Assembly: GCF_029872055.1 (NCBI RefSeq)
Contig: NZ_JARXNQ010000002.1
Coordinates: 1-64,000, forward strand
Reading direction: 5' to 3'
Source of the DNA: Sulfurimonas sp. C5
GTDB lineage: Bacteria; Campylobacterota; Campylobacteria; Campylobacterales; Sulfurimonadaceae
Length of the DNA: 64,000 nucleotides
Under the pieces are notes generated by a model. That model was not told the DNA's origin and did no database searches. It saw only the letters and a program-made list of their open reading frames with translations. This document shows, piece after piece, positions 27,595 through 35,673 of this stretch (the stretch's first letter is position 1; each line of letters begins with the position of its first letter). Position numbers and translations under genes: made by a program.

Positions 27595-28595
27595 CAGTAC
27601 AATCCGTTTATTTGCGCATCGCTATCCATCATAAACAGCGCATTATTGACTACTTCATCGCCTTCGTTTAATCCCTCTGTAATAATGTAATGCTCAGTGT
27701 CAAGGAGTTTCGCCATGATTTGCAGCGGTTCATATTCACCTTCATACTCACCTACCATGAAAACATAGAATTTTCCGTTTTTACGAATAACAGCAGTTTT
27801 TGGCAGTACGAGATACTGCTTTTTGATATCTATCCCTTTGAGTGTTGCATATTGTCCCAAAATAAGTTTATGTGTAGGATCATTCACTATCAGCCGCAGG
27901 GTATAAGCTGCGGCTTTTGGATCTACATCTGGATAAAGCACTTTTTTATTTGTAACTAATGGGGTGTCGGTTGTTGCCGTCGTAACTTCAAAACTTTGTG
28001 TGTTTTTAATCGATGCGAGCTGAGTGTCAAAGAGTTTTGCCTCAATCCAAAGAGAGTCGGTATTGATAATTTTGTACAGCATGTTTCCTGCTTTAAAAGC
28101 ACTGCCATCTACTATGGTTTTTGCAAACAAATAACCGTTTTTCGGTGTATAAATGGTAGTAAGTTTAGAGACTTTTTTGTTTTTTATAACATCTTCTATC
28201 TCTTTGTTACTTATTCCAAGAAGCTCAAGTTTTGTACGTGCACTTTTAAGCATACCGTTTGTATTGTTTCGTTTTGTATAATAGTAAGAGTTGAGGTAAT
28301 CCTCTTTTGCTTTGTATACCTCAGGTGAGTAAATAGCTGCGAGTGCTTGTCCTTTTTGAACATAACTATAGATTGCATCAACATAAATTTTCTCTACAAA
28401 TCCGCTAAAACGGGGCATAATCATATAAATATTAGCTTCATCAGCTTTGACGTAGCCGTAACTTTTAAAGCTTTTTGCAACATCCATCTTTTGTACTTTA
28501 ACTGTCTGGACACTAAAAAGTTGCGTAACATTCTCTCCGGCGTTTAAGAGAGTGACAAAGGTTAATAAAACTAAAATTTGTTTGAAGATACTCAT
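27594..28595 (-). CDS. cusB: CusB-like periplasmic adaptor of the metal efflux system
   Basis: 333 residues. Signal peptide (1-18, ending LNA), then membrane-fusion-protein order: beta-barrel/lipoyl half (AYGYVKADEANIYMIMPRFSGFVEKIYV), a short helical hairpin (EVYKAKEDYLNSYYY), the second lipoyl half (IYTPKNGYLFAKTIVDGSAFKAG) and a C-terminal barrel. GFVEKIYV with GYVKAD is typical of CusB. It is shorter than E. coli CusB and lacks the N-terminal Met-rich extension. Overlaps the TolC-family gene by four bases. Confidence 0.87.
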   Translation of the reverse strand: MSIFKQILVLLTFVTLLNAGENVTQLFSVQTVKVQKMDVAKSFKSYGYVKADEANIYMIMPRFSGFVEKIYVDAIYSYVQKGQALAAIYSPEVYKAKEDYLNSYYYTKRNNTNGMLKSARTKLELLGISNKEIEDVIKNKKVSKLTTIYTPKNGYLFAKTIVDGSAFKAGNMLYKIINTDSLWIEAKLFDTQLASIKNTQSFEVTTATTDTPLVTNKKVLYPDVDPKAAAYTLRLIVNDPTHKLILGQYATLKGIDIKKQYLVLPKTAVIRKNGKFYVFMVGEYEGEYEPLQIMAKLLDTEHYIITEGLNEGDEVVNNALFMMDSDAQINGLY

Positions 28596-29773
28596 TGTAA
28601 TGCTCCTGTTAAGGCCTCTATGTTTGCTTTGTTCTTATGGTATGAAGCTACTGCAAGAATGCTTTTTTTCTCCAAAGAGAGTTTTGTAAAAAGCACATCG
28701 ATATATTTGAAAAGATCAGCACCAGTACTTACCGAAGCACTTGAGAGTTCAAACATATGCTCCACTTTAGGCAGTGCGTCATCGTGAACAATATGATAGA
28801 TCTCATAGGCTGAGAGCATTTGTGCATAATAAATGCCGAGTTTTGCATCTATAAGAAGGACTGTATCTTGTCTTTTACTCTTAGAAGAGAGTAGTTCAGC
28901 CTGTTGTATCTGCTCTTTGTCGTCTTCAGTTGAGTAGATAGGTAAAGTGATGCCGACTCCAAAATTGAAGTAGTTATCAAATTTCTCTCTATGAGCATAG
29001 CCTACAAGTAAAGAGATATTTGGATAATTATCAAGTGAGATTGCCTCAAGTTTGGCACTTTGCAGAGCAACTTTTTTATCTTCAATACCCAGTTCAGGAT
29101 TTTGAGAAAGTTCATTTTTCAGCTCGCTTAGTGAGGGTTTAGTATCTATTGAAAGATCAATATCAAGTTTATCAATATGTGTAGATGCAAGATAGGAAAG
29201 TTCTTCGTAGGTACTTTGTATTTGTGCTGTCAGTTTACTTCGTTCAATACGCAGATCGCTAAGACTGAGTTCCGCTTTCATGATCCCCATATGTTGGCTA
29301 CTGTTGATCGAAGCATAAGATTCATAAAGTTCTATATTTTGTTGTGTCAGTTGTATATACTCATCAGTAACGCCTAAGAGTGCTTGTAGTTGCCAAAGAG
29401 TATATGCCTGCTGTTTTATTTTTTTAACAAGTTGTACTTTTAGAAGTTTTAACTGCTCTTTGAGTAAATCTTCATTAGAAGTTGCAACTGCCTCCTCGGC
29501 ATCAAGTTTACCGTAATACGGAATCTCCTGCTGAAGCGTTACAATACTCTGAGACATCTTTTCATTACTGTCAAGGGAGTTTGAAGTGATGGTAAGCTTT
29601 GGATTTTTGAGATTGTCACTTGCTTCTATAGCAAAGGCAGAACCTTGGATCTTCTCGTTGATCGAAGCAAGCGAGTTATTTTTGATAATTGCATCTTGAA
29701 TAATTTCATCCAGAGTAGCACCGAATAAACTACTCAAAAAAATGAATATTATCGATAACCTATATAAGTGCAT
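28592..29773 (-). CDS. TolC-family outer-membrane efflux protein
   Basis: 393 residues with a signal peptide (1-18, ending LFGA) and two long helical repeats separated by a short barrel part, the outer-membrane-efflux pattern; SNEDLLKEQLKLLKVQLVKKIKQ and the mirrored C-terminal helix are visible. It is the CusC-equivalent exit duct for the CusB/CusA-like proteins. At 393 residues it is somewhat shorter than CusC (about 440). No lipobox is seen. Confidence 0.82.
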   Translation of the reverse strand: MHLYRLSIIFIFLSSLFGATLDEIIQDAIIKNNSLASINEKIQGSAFAIEASDNLKNPKLTITSNSLDSNEKMSQSIVTLQQEIPYYGKLDAEEAVATSNEDLLKEQLKLLKVQLVKKIKQQAYTLWQLQALLGVTDEYIQLTQQNIELYESYASINSSQHMGIMKAELSLSDLRIERSKLTAQIQSTYEELSYLASTHIDKLDIDLSIDTKPSLSELKNELSQNPELGIEDKKVALQSAKLEAISLDNYPNISLLVGYAHREKFDNYFNFGVGITLPIYSTEDDKEQIQQAELLSSKSKRQDTVLLIDAKLGIYYAQMLSAYEIYHIVHDDALPKVEHMFELSSASVSTGADLFKYIDVLFTKLSLEKKSILAVASYHKNKANIEALTGALQ

Positions 29774-29783
29774 GAATGGCTCT

Positions 29784-30170
29784 TTAAAAGTTTAGAGTCG
29801 TTTTTACACGGAGCTTCTTACCTTTTTTAGGTGTTATAAAAACGTGAAGCTGCCAAGTACCGTTCATTACAAGATTGAGTTTTACAATATATTCTCCATT
29901 ACCTTTATTTACGGCATCTGCTTTTGATTCCATTGCCGGCATACCAGGCATCGCAGGCATAAAAGCTTTTACAGAGACTTTGGCATCACTTATGAGTGTA
30001 TTCTCTTTTTTAATAAGTAATACCAACTCATTAGAACCAGCAGTTAAAGGTTTTTGTGCAGAGATATTGATATGCGTTGTTCTGAAATTTGCATTTTTTT
30101 CAAATGCTGCTGCATGTGCTAGTGTAATAGTGACGAGCATTGCAAACAAAAATTTTATTAATGATTTCAT
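29784..30170 (-). CDS. YtkA/FixH-like periplasmic protein with Met-rich loop
   Basis: 128 residues from the ATG at 30170, with GGAG 6 nt upstream (a TTG six bases earlier overlaps that site). Signal peptide ending AHAAA, then an immunoglobulin-like YtkA domain: SAQKPLTAGSNELVLLI, a MPAMPGMPAM loop (about 82-92) and a final strand pair. The Met-rich loop would suit Cu(I)/Ag(I), similar in idea to CusF, but the fold is YtkA-like. It is the first gene of the operon and lies 10 nt before the TolC-family gene. Confidence 0.78.
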   Translation of the reverse strand: MKSLIKFLFAMLVTITLAHAAAFEKNANFRTTHINISAQKPLTAGSNELVLLIKKENTLISDAKVSVKAFMPAMPGMPAMESKADAVNKGNGEYIVKLNLVMNGTWQLHVFITPKKGKKLRVKTTLNF

Positions 30171-30203
30171 ATTCAACTCCTTTTTTATTTTGGTTTTAAG
30201 GGT

Positions 30204-30235
30204 ATTTTACTGAAGTTTTGTGGTCTCTTTGTGTA
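30204..30235 (-). promoter_or_regulatory. promoter of the metal-efflux operon with 11-bp-phased repeats
   Basis: Read on the minus strand: TACACAAAG (30235-30227), ACCACAAAA (30224-30216) and -10 TAAAAT (30209-30204). Repeat starts are 11 bp apart and the second starts 15 bp before the -10, as at 21092 and 21998. The second repeat matches less well (CACAAA core). +1 near 30197 leaves a leader of about 27 nt with AAGGAG. Confidence 0.6.
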
Positions 30236-30378
30236 CTTGAAAAATCTGGAGCCAATGTGGCTGAAGGCACAGGTGTATTAGCAAAGAAAAAAACAATATA
30301 TTATTGCAAATGCGTGAAGATGAACCGGGAAAAGATAGTGTATTTAATGCTAAAACAACAAAACGAATTTATAATTGA
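30236..30378 (+). pseudogene. possible frameshifted 3' remnant of a gene
   Basis: The 401-nt gap 30171-30571 holds the efflux promoter, this segment, a weak hairpin and the pilus promoter. Here one frame reads EKSGANVAEGTGVLAK and, after an A-run at 30286-30293, another frame continues NNILLQMREDEPGKDSVFNAK up to TGA at 30376-30378. Codon content looks protein-like, yet there is no start codon and a frameshift is needed. It may be the tail of a lost gene. The family is not recognised. Confidence 0.35.
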
Positions 30379-30462
30379 GTCTGCTTATCTGTAATCAATA
30401 GACACACAATCAAATGTATAAATATTACTAAAACAAATACTGATATGAAGTTTAAATAATTG

Positions 30463-30486
30463 AACAATATTTAAAATTGTTTTTTT
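30463..30486 (+). terminator. weak AT-rich hairpin followed by T-run
   Basis: AACAAT and ATTGTT arms around ATTTAAA, followed by TTTTT. The stem has only two GC pairs, so termination would be weak. It would end any transcript of the upstream remnant. Confidence 0.3.
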
Positions 30487-30497
30487 ATGTATTTCAA

Positions 30498-30540
30498 TTG
30501 AAGTTAAGCTCTCTTCCCCTATAATCACAAAATTATCACA
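30498..30540 (+). promoter_or_regulatory. promoter region of the Tad pilus operon
   Basis: TTGAAG at 30498-30503, 16-nt spacer, TATAAT at 30520-30525. Overlapping the -10 and +1 are two ATCACA repeats (30524-30529 and 30535-30540) 11 bp apart. The same ATAATCAC-N6-ATCACAAAAA string stands before the pilin gene at 40553-40576. Confidence 0.5.
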
Positions 30541-30571
30541 AAAAGTTATATTATTTGATTAAATGGAGTAA

Positions 30572-30973
30572 TTGTTGTTATTAGTATTTTTTATAATAAT
30601 TGCAACAATTATCTCTTTTATAGACTATAAAAAAAGATTAATTCCAGACAAAATTATACTCCCGTCAATAATAATGATGTTGTTTTTAAAATGGGGAGAT
30701 GGAATACTCACTGTAAACGATTTTATAGCTATGGGTATCGTTATCGTGGTTTTTGTTATCCCTATCCTTTTTGGCATGACCTTTGGGGGAGGGGATATCA
30801 GGTTTGGTGTGTTTTGTGCACTTTTTTTAGGTTTAGAGCAAGTTGGTGTTTTTATAGCATTATCGGGAGTAATACACCTTCTTATCTTGGCAGTATTACA
30901 AAAAAAGTCGTTTGCTTTCGCACCAGCAATGACACTAGCTTCACTAGTTGCTTATATGGTAGGAAATATATGA
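30572..30973 (+). CDS. tadV: TadV/CpaA-type prepilin peptidase
   Basis: 133 residues from a TTG (GGAG upstream). Several membrane helices and the two aspartates of A24 peptidases: Asp18 in SFIDYKKRLIP and the second in FGGGDIRFG. The short form without methyltransferase domain is typical of Tad loci. It would cleave the Flp-like pilin and pseudopilins of this cluster. Stop and next start overlap (ATGA). Confidence 0.87.
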   Translation: MLLLVFFIIIATIISFIDYKKRLIPDKIILPSIIMMLFLKWGDGILTVNDFIAMGIVIVVFVIPILFGMTFGGGDIRFGVFCALFLGLEQVGVFIALSGVIHLLILAVLQKKSFAFAPAMTLASLVAYMVGNI

Positions 30974-31251
30974 GAAAAGCTTCGGCTGCATTAGTACCAT
31001 TGTTAATTGCAGTAATGATGCTGTTTTGGTTTATTGCATTTATGGGTGGATCAAATGATGATCTTCATACCGTAAATAATGTGACAAACTTACAACATTT
31101 ACAAGAAAAGCTTTTGATCTCTTCTGTACGCTATAGAAATAAAGTCAAGGCTGAAGCAGAAGCACAAAACCTTACTTTAACTGAAGACGAAATAGATCAA
31201 AAAGTTGATGCCTATATAGAATATATTATGGTTTCAAATAAAATAGAATAA
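30970..31251 (+). CDS. small single-helix membrane protein of the Tad locus (TadE-like?)
   Basis: 93 residues beginning MRKASAALVPLLIAVMMLFW; one N-terminal hydrophobic helix (about 6-26) and a charged helical periplasmic part (KVKAEAEAQNLTLTEDEIDQ). The start is fixed by the ATGA overlap with tadV; the open frame extends upstream only as an out-of-frame shadow of tadV. It may be a pseudopilin, but no clear cleavage Gly is present. Function unknown. Confidence 0.6.
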   Translation: MRKASAALVPLLIAVMMLFWFIAFMGGSNDDLHTVNNVTNLQHLQEKLLISSVRYRNKVKAEAEAQNLTLTEDEIDQKVDAYIEYIMVSNKIE

Positions 31252-31268
31252 GGGATGGAATAAAGTTG

Positions 31269-32921
31269 ATGAGAAGAATAACAATATTTTTAATGATGTT
31301 TGTAAGTACAACTTTATTGGCAAACGCAACTGATACAAATGTAACATTTACAAGTGAAACATATATTGGAGATGATAAATACGGAAACAATTTGTATGAA
31401 CAAACAGTTACTATAAAAACAACAGATTTTAAAGTGGACAATTTTTGGAAAAAGTTTTCTTGGAGTGGGACAGGCTCAAATGAAACAAATTTTGCTGAGA
31501 TTATAACATCAGGAAAAGTAAGAATGAGTGTTGAGAGCAGTTATTTATGTAAAGATGCCGGGCTTGACTCTCAAGGGTGTTCAGGTCAAAAACCTTTTTT
31601 AGTAAACAAAGGGATACTGAACAATGCAGATATGAAAGTTGATGCATCGGGGAATAATTTAGCTTCTGGTGAATATAGAATCCCTTTTGACGGCGCATCA
31701 AATTACAACTCTGCAAATGATGATGCATTCTATGCTTTAGATGTTTTTAGAGATAGTGCTTATTATCAAGACAGTAACGGTTCAGATGCTACTCAAGACA
31801 AACCAACAAGTTTCTTTGGAACATTGATTAAAATGATGAGTAGCTTCTTCTCTACTTCTGCAGGGACAACTCTAACTTCTACAGATTCTCCAGAGATTAG
31901 AAACAGATATATTGCAAATATCTCGTTTGGATTACAAGATGATTATATGCTTGAAAAAGCTATCAGTAATGAATTAGATACGGCTTTGACTAATGGTGCG
32001 ACTGCTACACAGGCCACTTTACTTGATTATAATAGTGAACTAGTTGGAGAACGTACAGAGTGTAATATTCTTTTTTTAACATTGAATTCAAGTAGTTTTA
32101 CATGTAAAGCAGTCAGTTTTTTTGGGCTTTCGAATTTTATCCCTTTTGTAAATACTACAACAGAGGTAAAGATGACACCCCATCTTGTTGCAGAAGATAC
32201 AGAGACCACACTGCTTAGTCTTGCAGGAAAACTTGACGGGGTAAATTATTTAAGTACCAAAGCTACTGAAACAGTAAGTGGACGTACTACATTTCTAAGT
32301 GAATTATTTAAACCGATAACTTTTGTTTTTAGCTCTATTTTTCGTTTCTTTGGCAGTGAGTCAACGACTGATACAGAAGTGGTAAGCGTAGATTTTAACT
32401 TTACAAACCCTATGCCTTTAACTTTTATAGAAACAGATGGCACGAATGTTACAGACTTTCTTCATTTTTCATTGTTAGGGTTGGAGAGTTCATACGGAAC
32501 AGAAGTAGAGTCTTGTACCGTAAGACATAGAAAATCTGTTTTTATGATGATGTTTCCGACTTATGACGAACATACATATGCTAATGATGGCAGTGTATAT
32601 AATTTAAAAATTGTGTCAGCCATGGGGATGACATATTATAGAAATGTTCCATCAGCTGATTTGATGGACTGGTGTAATCGTAACAAAGATCAAAGTACAA
32701 GTATGTTTAGTGGTTTTTTCTCTTTCTTTAGCTCTTTTGGTTCTTCTGGTAGCGGGACGTATGACAGTGATTTTGACACAGGAGATTATAGTGTTGTCAG
32801 TTATGATGAAAAAGTACACAAAGGGCTGATTTTACACCTAAAACAAGAAGAAGGCTTTACACCTGAAGCTGCTGGAACAACATCAACATATAAATTAATA
32901 GAGATTAAAAGAGGCGAGTAA
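31269..32921 (+). CDS. secreted protein of unknown function in the Tad locus
   Basis: 550 residues from the ATG at 31269 (a TTG codon directly precedes it). A signal peptide (about 1-20, ending LANA) leads a Thr/Ser/Asn-rich extracellular-type protein. Three Phe/Ser-rich amphipathic stretches recur (SFFGTLIKMMSSFFST, VFSSIFRFFGSEST, MFSGFFSFFSSFGSSG). Cysteines occur in pairs (KDAGLDSQGC-type loop; ECNILF...FTCKA; ESCTVRH...DWCNRN), suggesting disulfides. Not recognised. Its place between pseudopilin and TadZ suggests a surface or periplasmic pilus component. Confidence 0.6.
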   Translation: MRRITIFLMMFVSTTLLANATDTNVTFTSETYIGDDKYGNNLYEQTVTIKTTDFKVDNFWKKFSWSGTGSNETNFAEIITSGKVRMSVESSYLCKDAGLDSQGCSGQKPFLVNKGILNNADMKVDASGNNLASGEYRIPFDGASNYNSANDDAFYALDVFRDSAYYQDSNGSDATQDKPTSFFGTLIKMMSSFFSTSAGTTLTSTDSPEIRNRYIANISFGLQDDYMLEKAISNELDTALTNGATATQATLLDYNSELVGERTECNILFLTLNSSSFTCKAVSFFGLSNFIPFVNTTTEVKMTPHLVAEDTETTLLSLAGKLDGVNYLSTKATETVSGRTTFLSELFKPITFVFSSIFRFFGSESTTDTEVVSVDFNFTNPMPLTFIETDGTNVTDFLHFSLLGLESSYGTEVESCTVRHRKSVFMMMFPTYDEHTYANDGSVYNLKIVSAMGMTYYRNVPSADLMDWCNRNKDQSTSMFSGFFSFFSSFGSSGSGTYDSDFDTGDYSVVSYDEKVHKGLILHLKQEEGFTPEAAGTTSTYKLIEIKRGE

Positions 32922-32923
32922 AT

Positions 32924-34117
32924 ATGGTTATAGCATATGTGACACCAAACTATGAAGAGTGTTGTTTTGAATTGCGAGATGAGTATACAGAACTAGAAAA
33001 TTTTTCATCTATTCAAGAGTTTATAAATTATTATGCAGCAAATAGAAACCGTGATATTGTTCTTTTATATAAAGTTGATACATTGGAAGATATTCATGCA
33101 TTGGAGAATATGGGATTTTCAAGCAATATTTATATGATTTTAATGGGAAAAGATGATGTGGCTTTTTCGTTATTGGCTGGAAAGCTTGGAGTTGATATTT
33201 ATCTCAATATTGCAGAGGTAGACTCTGATGAACTAATCAAGTATATTACAAATTCTCAAAACATAATTAAAGAAAGAAAAGGTAACAGTAATGTCTCTGT
33301 TTTTACTGGTATCAATGGTGGAGTAGGGACAACAACTATTACTATGAATCTGGCAAAAACGATAGCGGATGAGCATTTAGATAAAAATGTTTTATTACTT
33401 GACTTTACCGATACAAAGGCGATCTCAAATCTGTTTTTTGATGTTATTCAGCCAAGTAAGACTATTGTAGACATTACACATGCTCAAAGTATGGAGTTTG
33501 AAGAGCTTTTCAATAATGGGCTCATGAAATTAAGCAACAATCTTTTTTTTATTCCCGGTATTCAAAAACATACAGATAAAGAGGAATTTTCCCGTACTGA
33601 AAACATTCAAATATTTTTGAATTTTATTATGCATATAAAAGAGAGTTTTGACTTTATTCTAATTGATGTAGGTGTATTTAAAGATAAAGATTTAGAAATT
33701 GACATTCAAGAATTAGCAGATGATATTTTTGTAATTACAGAGTTTAATATACCATCAATGTCAATTTTAAAAACATATATAGATATTATTGACCGCAGCG
33801 GTTGGTATAACAAAACACATATTATTGCAAATCGTGCAGATGCTTATGGAAGCGTTACACATGAAGAAGCAAAAAAAATCCTCTCTAAAGGGTTAAAACA
33901 CAACTTTGAAATAGCACACTCTCTACCAAATGACGCACTTCATTTACGAGAATGCTGGAATGAAGCAAAATTAGTATGTGATGCTTGTCCTGATGCACCG
34001 TTTATGGATGGTTTACGTAAAATGATCAATAAATTTTTTATTGTTGAGCAACAAAACAATCAGTATGAACAGGAACATAGTAAATCTATCTTGGCAAGGA
34101 TAAAAGAGTGGCTTTAA
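32924..34117 (+). CDS. tadZ: TadZ/CpaE-like ATPase, pilus localisation
   Basis: 397 residues. An N-terminal receiver-like domain (about 1-115) without conserved phosphorylation site, then a MinD/ParA-type domain with a deviant Walker A NGGVGTTT (131-138), LLLDFTDTKA and FDFILIDVG. The first Lys of KGGxGK is replaced by Asn, and the second is Thr, as is common in CpaE/TadZ, so ATP hydrolysis may be weak. TadZ marks the pole or site of pilus assembly. It overlaps the tadA start by 10 bp. Confidence 0.83.
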   Translation: MVIAYVTPNYEECCFELRDEYTELENFSSIQEFINYYAANRNRDIVLLYKVDTLEDIHALENMGFSSNIYMILMGKDDVAFSLLAGKLGVDIYLNIAEVDSDELIKYITNSQNIIKERKGNSNVSVFTGINGGVGTTTITMNLAKTIADEHLDKNVLLLDFTDTKAISNLFFDVIQPSKTIVDITHAQSMEFEELFNNGLMKLSNNLFFIPGIQKHTDKEEFSRTENIQIFLNFIMHIKESFDFILIDVGVFKDKDLEIDIQELADDIFVITEFNIPSMSILKTYIDIIDRSGWYNKTHIIANRADAYGSVTHEEAKKILSKGLKHNFEIAHSLPNDALHLRECWNEAKLVCDACPDAPFMDGLRKMINKFFIVEQQNNQYEQEHSKSILARIKEWL

Positions 34118-35673
34118 GAGAAAAAATAAAAGGTTTTTCAAATGCTTTAGAGAATGAAACAGAAGCAAAAAATTTGGAAGATGTAATTACTACTGAAGAT
34201 TTTTCTTGTACAACTTTTTGCTTTCCACTTCTATATAGAAATGAACAATATTATGAACTCGCTTGTAATATTTATGACAAATTTATTGAAAAACTAAATA
34301 TTAAGGCAGAACTTACAGAGAAAATGGTTCGAGAGGTCGTTTTAAAACACATTAGTGAATTTAATATTCCAAAAACGACTTTAAAAACTGAAATAGCAGA
34401 CTTTTTAATAGATAATCTTTTATATTATGGACCGATCACAACAATTATTAAACTTGCTGGAAGCGGACTTAATGATATCATTGTTAATACAAAAGATTAT
34501 ATAGATGTAATTTATGAGGGGCAAACTCTTGCAACACCGTTTCGTTTTCGTAGTGAAGAGGACCTAAGAAGAATTATCTCTCGTATGTTAAGTGTTTCAA
34601 ATAGAAAAGTTGATGAGTCATCTCCAATCGCTTCAGCTAAACTTCCTGATGGTTCCCGTATTGAAATACAAATTCCTCCAATCGCTGCCAACCTAGATAA
34701 AGATGGTAAAGCAGGTTCATATGTAACAGTTAGAAAGTTTCGTGAGATTCCATTACTTTTTGAGAGCTTAATCGATAGCAATATGATTGATTTAAAAATG
34801 GCATATTTTTTGATAAAAGCAATCAAAGGAAAGCTCAATATTGTAGTTTCAGGCGGTACTTCAAGCGGTAAAACTACTTTTTTGAATGCACTTACGCGCT
34901 TTATAGATGAAGGGGATCAGCTACTTACAATTGAAGATACAAAAGAGATGAAGCCTCAAATGCCTTGTCATGCAATTCGTTCATTTGAAGCACGTCCGGA
35001 AAATGAAGAGGGTGCAGGAGCAGTGACTATAGAAACACTACTTCGTACAGCGTTACGTTCAAGTCCTAGAAGAATCATAGTAGGAGAGTGTCGTGGTCCT
35101 GAAATTGTAACCATGCTTAATGCTATGAATACAGGACACCCCGGTTCAATGACTACAATTCACGCAGATGATACTAAAGAGGCAATTGTAAGAATTGAAA
35201 ACATGTTTTTAGAAGCACGTCCGACGGCAAATATGAATTTTGTTCGATCACAGATCATTTCAGCTGTTGATTTGATTGTACAAATAGTGCGTTTTCCTGA
35301 CGGTAGAAGAAGAATTGTAAAGATTTCAGAACCAGAAAAAAGGGTAGAGGATAACGGTGTAGTTTCTATGCTAGATATTTTTGAATTTTCAAGAGTTTTA
35401 AATAGCGATAATCCGATGGATTCATCCGGAAATTTTAAAGCGGTATCTGCATCAACAAGGGCTGTAAATAAAATGTTGCAACACGGTGTTACTCTTGAGA
35501 ATCGTATTTTTGATAACGATTTTGTAGTAACAAAAGAGATGATTATAAAAGAGTTAAGAGATTTTCATCCAAGTAGAATGTGTGGCTGGAAAAGCAACTA
35601 TATGTCAGAAATTGTTCAAGCATCGCTAGGTAATTCAAAAAATATTTTAGAAAGATGGCCGAACCTGCAATGA
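34108..35673 (+). CDS. tadA: TadA/CpaF secretion ATPase
   Basis: 521 residues from GTG (AAGGA 7 nt upstream). The VirB11/CpaF-type ATPase core has Walker A GGTSSGKT (249-256), LLTIEDTKEM as the Asp box, and RIIVGECRGPE with the Walker B; HADDTKEAIVRIENM holds the His box. It powers Flp pilus assembly or retraction at the inner membrane with TadB and TadC. The C-terminal 60 residues, including FHPSRMCGWKSNYMS, extend beyond the usual core. Confidence 0.93.
   Translation: MALREKIKGFSNALENETEAKNLEDVITTEDFSCTTFCFPLLYRNEQYYELACNIYDKFIEKLNIKAELTEKMVREVVLKHISEFNIPKTTLKTEIADFLIDNLLYYGPITTIIKLAGSGLNDIIVNTKDYIDVIYEGQTLATPFRFRSEEDLRRIISRMLSVSNRKVDESSPIASAKLPDGSRIEIQIPPIAANLDKDGKAGSYVTVRKFREIPLLFESLIDSNMIDLKMAYFLIKAIKGKLNIVVSGGTSSGKTTFLNALTRFIDEGDQLLTIEDTKEMKPQMPCHAIRSFEARPENEEGAGAVTIETLLRTALRSSPRRIIVGECRGPEIVTMLNAMNTGHPGSMTTIHADDTKEAIVRIENMFLEARPTANMNFVRSQIISAVDLIVQIVRFPDGRRRIVKISEPEKRVEDNGVVSMLDIFEFSRVLNSDNPMDSSGNFKAVSASTRAVNKMLQHGVTLENRIFDNDFVVTKEMIIKELRDFHPSRMCGWKSNYMSEIVQASLGNSKNILERWPNLQ

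Noticed and set aside
30691-30969. Upstream part of a 186-codon frame over tadV
   Set aside because: It overlaps the prepilin peptidase out of frame; the downstream gene starts at 30970 through an ATGA overlap.
31620-32780. Phe/Ser-rich repeats as a DNA repeat array
   Set aside because: The similarity is only at the amino-acid composition level; the underlying DNA is not repetitive.
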